Below, piece by piece: positions 7,727-11,639 of a stretch of 11,639 nucleotides of DNA. Within the stretch, counting starts at the first letter, position 1. Each line of letters opens with the position of its first letter. The position numbers and the translations under genes are program-made. The notes under the pieces are model-generated. The model saw only the letters and a list, made by a program, of their open reading frames with translations. It was not told where the DNA came from and searched no databases. The stretch covers positions 1-11,639 of the forward strand of contig JAOXYB010051557.1 in NCBI GenBank assembly GCA_028565635.1. Reading direction: 5' to 3'. The stretch is from Phoronis ovalis. Lineage: Eukaryota; Phoronida; Phoronidae.

Positions 7727-9240
7727 AACAGCATACCTGCTACCATCTTTCACTGTCATTTCCAAGTCCTGCCACTCGATGCTGTTTGTATATTCCATGT
7801 GTTGTAATGGCTTTACTAAATATCTCTAAGCTTGTACTAAATCTTTTAACTTGAGCTACAGTGTTTTTAAGCACTATACATGGAACGTAACTTTTAAGTA
7901 TTGCATTGTCAATGAAGCAGTTTAGTATGCATCTATTGATATTGGATGTAATTGTTATGTTGTAAGTGTATCAATTTGGGAATTCTTAAATGCAGCTCCA
8001 ATTTATAAGATACATAACATTCTTCTCATGAAATTTCAGATAGTACATGCTGGCCATGTCACAAATTTGAATGTTTGCTCTGATACAAACTGTTGATATG
8101 AAATGACCTATGAAGTACTATGTATTTTAATGCTATTTAGAGGTAAAACTAAGCCTTGTACTATTTTGGAATAGAATATGGAGTTATCACTGCCTTGCGG
8201 TACTTCTTAAAAACTTACTTCTGTATAGAAAAACAAGTCGAAAGTCAATATTTTGTTTTCGGACTCATCTGATAATATGTACATCTATTTTTGCATTTTG
8301 TAAAATTATGAGAAGTAAAAAATGGTAACATTATTCTGTTAGACATGGTATATTTATATATAATTATATATTTTTGCATTTATGGTAAGTAAAAGGGTGA
8401 ATAGTACAGACATAGCATCAGATTTAATTCAAGCAGAACATTGTATATTCCACAAAAGGCATTCCACTATGAGCCTAATTCATCAGTATATTTTGCTTGT
8501 TGTGTCTATTTTGTTGATTCTCAAAAAGCATTTGACTATGTAACATGCTAGGTAAGGAGAAAGAACAGGTGAAAGTTATTCTATAAAATATCTCTATTCC
8601 ATTCAGGTGATAAAGGAACAGAATGGGTGTAAATATATCATGTTCCTGTGCACTGTTTCATTTGGTATATTGTTTAATACTAAGTATGCCCTACATACAC
8701 ATTGCAATTTTTTTTTTATTCTTATTGTGAAATTGTTCTGTAGTAATTGATATCTGTTAGCTGCTTATTTCAAGTGATTGTCATCAAAACGATCACAATA
8801 CTTTCTTTCAATCATTTTATGAAGTCCAAATGCTTTGCATTTTCAGATTATTTGTGAAGTGTTTGACCAAATTATTTCTAGTTCATCCTGTAAATTTACA
8901 CCATCACCTTTGTGCACATGTTTATATGAAGATCTGAATTTGTAGCTGTGCTTTGTCTACCTAAAACTAACTGATTTTGTGCCTAAGGTTGATAAAATGG
9001 GAACAATTGGAAGCAAGCAATGTATTGTTTAACCCAGGAATTTTGTACCTTTTTTATCGAAAGAAATTTATGTATGTTTATTTATTGTTTGCTGTCGAGA
9101 GGAGAAATTAATTTCCTCCATTTTGAGGAGACCATGTTGTAAGACACAAATGTTGAGACAATATAAAAATTTACTGAGTATCTTGTAATAAGCAGATCGG
9201 ATTTAATTTTCATTTGTAATAAAAAAAAATATTTTTAAAA
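7727..9240 (+). other. Predicted 3' UTR of terminal exon B isoform
   Basis: About 1.5 kb of AT-rich noncoding DNA runs from the exon B stop to the strong poly(A) site near 9240. A Pumilio-type element TGTAAATA is at 8628-8635 and a related TGTATATT is near 8443. Donor-like strings (GGTAAGT near 8383, GGTAAGG near 8551) have no convincing partner. There is no coding potential. The length fits regulated 3' UTRs of RNA-binding protein genes. Confidence 0.55.
9218..9223 (+). terminator. Strong distal poly(A) signal (AATAAA)
   Basis: AATAAA is followed about 20 nt later by a GU-rich element, TGTTGGGAAGTGTTGTGG (9241-9258). This is the textbook arrangement, with cleavage expected at about 9233-9242. 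It is the best end for transcripts carrying terminal exon B. The A-rich stretch directly after the hexamer is genomic and could misprime oligo-dT in cDNA data. Confidence 0.7.
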
Positions 9241-9456
9241 TGTTGGGAAGTGTTGTGGTAAATTGAAAAATGAATTTTCTTAGCTTACGGCTTGTTCCTC
9301 TATTACTCTAGACTATATACTGTATATCTTTGCCTTATATAACCTTGTATTCCACATTTTATTGTATTCTATTTTCTGATAGCTTTATGTACCATTATTT
9401 GGAGCATTACAAAACAGTTTGCATATGTTGATGATGGATTAGGATGTTTTCAGACG

Positions 9457-9506
9457 GCATGATTCAAGTGTCTAGACATGTGCATGATTTAAGTGTCTAG
9501 ACATGG
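9457..9506 (+). repeat. 25-nt tandem repeat, two copies, with TCTAGA cores
   Basis: There are two adjacent 25-nt units, 9457-9481 and 9482-9506. Each reads GCATGATTYAAGTGTCTAGA then CATGK, differing by a C/T and at the last base. It is an intergenic minisatellite seed of no known role. Confidence 0.9.
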
Positions 9507-10834
9507 GCAATGCAGTAAGCTGAGCCATCACCCAATTGAAATGCCAGAAATTGTGTGGAGGTTATACATCATCAGCATTTGCATACCTCATGTTAATTTA
9601 AGTGAAGCTTGCTACCACCTTGACCCAAACACAAGTAAGCAGAGGGGTGTAGCATACAATTAAACTGTCATGTACTGAACTGACTTGTAAGCTGCTACGT
9701 TTACTTTGTTTGAGCACTCCCGTCTATTAATAGCGCATTCTATCTTGTTTTTTGACCAATCTGACAAGATTTATTTGAATTCTTGTGTTCAGTTATCTTG
9801 CTCTATGTAATCTAGAAACTTACTAATATTTAGCTTTGTGTATTTGTCTATCAAGAAACATTAAATTCTATGTTTGTGGGTATTTCTCTTTGTTCTGTCA
9901 TTCTTTTAACTTGTTTAGTTAACATTTATTTGAGCAATTCTTTATGAAATTCTTGTCTGTTATTTACAGAAAGCCTAACAGCATCTGTTCTTGAATGTTG
10001 ATCTTCTTTGATGAAACTAGTCATCAAATATTCTGTAAGAAAGTAATGCAAGTTATCCCAATTCGGCCTGTTTCTGGACAAACTTAAGAAGTCAAATATT
10101 TGAGCTAAATAATATGCATTATTTACACAAAGACAAATTTCAATCTACTCGTTGTACATCTTTGGCATATTTGCTATTAATGATTATCCATCCTATATAT
10201 CTTTGTTATTACATCACTGGGGGTATAGATGAATGGACAACATCCTTGGCAAGGGATGAAATGTGAAATAAAAAATAGTACACAATTTTTTAAAACTTGT
10301 ACTATAATTATTTCTTATGCTATTACAATGTTGGGAGATATTTTTAGAAAAACTCGCTAATTGAAGCATCGTTAAAATTCTCCTGTTCAGCTTAATAGTA
10401 CAAATCCAAATGAATTAAATATAGGTGTGGAACTATTGCGTTCGTACAGGGTGCTGAAAACACATTTCCAACAAAAAACAATTTAGAATGGTTGGTCTTT
10501 CGTTTTCATTTTAGTATTCCAAAAATGAACTAGAGTGGCTCATTACTGAATAGTATGTGCTCTGTGATATGGAATCAGATGCATACAACAGAACACATTA
10601 ATTTTACCAATACTGGCAAAAAATGGGCATATGAAAAGTTCCATGTGGCAAACTACTCCATTTCTATTAAATACCAATCAGATTTGTTACTGCTTATAAA
10701 CGGCAACACACTAAAATAAGACGCATTACTGCCATCATAATGTAAATTGCATGAAAGTGTTGACCAGTAATTTCTGCAAAACAGCACTTAGTCTAATGAA
10801 CATAACAGATCCTGGCAACTTACTTAGATTCTAT

Positions 10835-10840
10835 TTTATA
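10835..10840 (-). terminator. Possible HCCS poly(A) signal (TATAAA variant)
   Basis: Read on the minus strand this is TATAAA, about 303 nt after the HCCS stop, followed by moderately U/GU-containing sequence (CTGTTATGTTC). It is a weak call because canonical AATAAA is absent nearby. Confidence 0.3.
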
Positions 10841-11142
10841 TAATCAATCAGAATTTCTTTACCCCTGCATATTGCTTCACCGAAACCCAATCTGTGCAGG
10901 TGTGCTACTGAATGCGCAAGTGCAATCATTGCAAATTTTTGACGGTCTCCTTTTCTTGGTCAAAACCAACAAACAATGAGTTTGATAGCCCATTCATCAT
11001 ACTCGGAAAAGACAAAGTACAAATCACATTTAACATGAATTAGGCAATTTTGCTCTCTGAGCCTTTATGGTGCACGAGTCTGGATTCACTGTTCCAAGTT
11101 ACTTTCTAGATTACTACAAATAATTTACAGCAAATATTGATC

Positions 11143-11407
11143 TCAGCTATCACCCTGATTACTATTAGAAGTGTTTATATTTTTTTGTTGATTCTTTTCT
11201 TGCCATTCAAATTTTTTTCGCCACCAAGCAACTTTCATTCTATCCCATAATGCACTAAATGAGTCGAGAGCGGGACGGACATCCAGCAGAGTAAACTGAT
11301 GTGTCTCTGGATCTACGGCCCCACCATCGTAATAATCAATGACATATCGTACATCTTTCCCACAGCGATCAACTATCCAGTCATGCCGGTCAAATGGTAA
11401 CTCGTAC
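11143..11407 (-). CDS. HCCS: Holocytochrome c synthase (cytochrome c heme lyase), last coding exon
   Basis: The minus-strand acceptor is TTTTTTATTCAG (complement of 11408 upward). One base completes a codon, probably the Gly of GYELPFD. The exon then encodes 87 residues and TGA (11143-11145). [27 protein letters not shown] and [10 protein letters not shown] then [13 protein letters not shown] form the highly conserved C-terminal block of HCCS. HCCS, on the outer face of the mitochondrial inner membrane, attaches heme covalently to the CxxCH of cytochrome c (and c1 in animals). The catalytic His region and the N-terminal heme-regulatory motifs lie outside the window. Human HCCS ends a few residues after WWR; here about 24 more residues follow, rich in Lys, Gln and Asn. 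The gene is convergent with the PTB gene. Confidence 0.95.
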
Positions 11408-11639
11408 CTGAATAAAAAATTTACTCAAGTTTATGCCACACCATTAAATTATTTGACATAACAATGAGATTTCAGATTTATTGTTTAACTTAAGTATTTC
11501 ACAAATTTTAATTTTAAAACAAACTTTCAGGGTTTTTGAAAAATTATATTTTGAAACAAAAGGAACTAGACATTCGGTGAGTTGTAAACAACTCCGAGAG
11601 TGTACCCCCAGCTGAGAATGTTGAATGTTGGAGAGATTG
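11408..11639 (-). other. HCCS intron, partial
   Basis: This is AT-rich sequence upstream (on the minus strand) of the last HCCS exon. The acceptor is clear. The far-right 60 nt are richer in GC, but no frame there matches the preceding HCCS region, so they are treated as intron or an unrecognised repeat fragment. Confidence 0.65.

Larger units (their letters stand above)
9241..11142. other. Intergenic region between convergent PTB and HCCS genes
   Basis: About 1.9 kb of AT-rich DNA shows no recognised gene. It holds a 25-nt tandem repeat at 9457-9506, a plus-strand AATAAA near 10267 without a clear GU-rich element, and the HCCS 3' UTR at its right end. For HCCS, TTTATA at 10835-10840 reads TATAAA on the minus strand, a variant poly(A) signal about 300 nt past the stop. 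TTTATT near 9925 and 9766 are more distant canonical minus-strand options. Confidence 0.6.

Noticed and set aside
7511-7829. 95-codon minus and 91-codon plus open frames around terminal exon B
   Set aside because: Both are in frames other than the RRM4-like one. They are shadows of the exon and its pyrimidine tract.
8370-8560. Donor-like GGTAAGT and GGTAAGG in the 3' UTR
   Set aside because: No matching downstream acceptor or coding exon was seen. A downstream junction would also place the exon B stop in a decay context.

Overview
The window is AT-rich, intron-rich nuclear DNA from an animal, most likely an invertebrate. The evidence is GT-AG introns with pyrimidine tracts, AATAAA poly(A) signals, and exons of two conserved eukaryotic genes. 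No bacterial operon, CRISPR array, tRNA, rRNA or intact transposon is visible. The phylum cannot be fixed from this sequence.

Plus strand, about 417 to 9240: the 3' half of a polypyrimidine-tract-binding protein gene (PTBP1/2/3 / hephaestus family). Eight exons join in frame into 268 residues: the Gly/Met-rich linker before RRM3, RRM3, the RRM3-RRM4 linker, RRM4, and an unusual Q/P-rich tail. RRM1, RRM2 and the start lie to the left of the window. The third visible exon (2715-2748) is exactly 34 nt, like the autoregulated skipped exon of vertebrate PTB genes. Skipping it here gives a TGA at 4163-4165. It follows a 158-nt stretch with no AG, which suggests a distant branch point.

The main discovery is a second, unlisted terminal exon of the same gene at 7655-7726, about 2 kb beyond the usual one. 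It starts in phase 0 after a very strong CU-rich acceptor. It encodes a diverged copy of the last 22 residues of RRM4 (HN..., G, HL.V.FSK..I) and stops directly after the Ile. Each terminal exon has a poly(A) signal behind it (6387-6392 and 9218-9223). The gene therefore appears able to make two proteins that differ in the last beta-strand and C-terminus of RRM4, perhaps under PTB's own control.

From 9241 to 11142 the DNA looks intergenic or untranslated. On the minus strand, 11143-11407 is the last coding exon of a holocytochrome c synthase (HCCS, cytochrome c heme lyase), convergent with the PTB gene. The rest of HCCS lies beyond the right edge.
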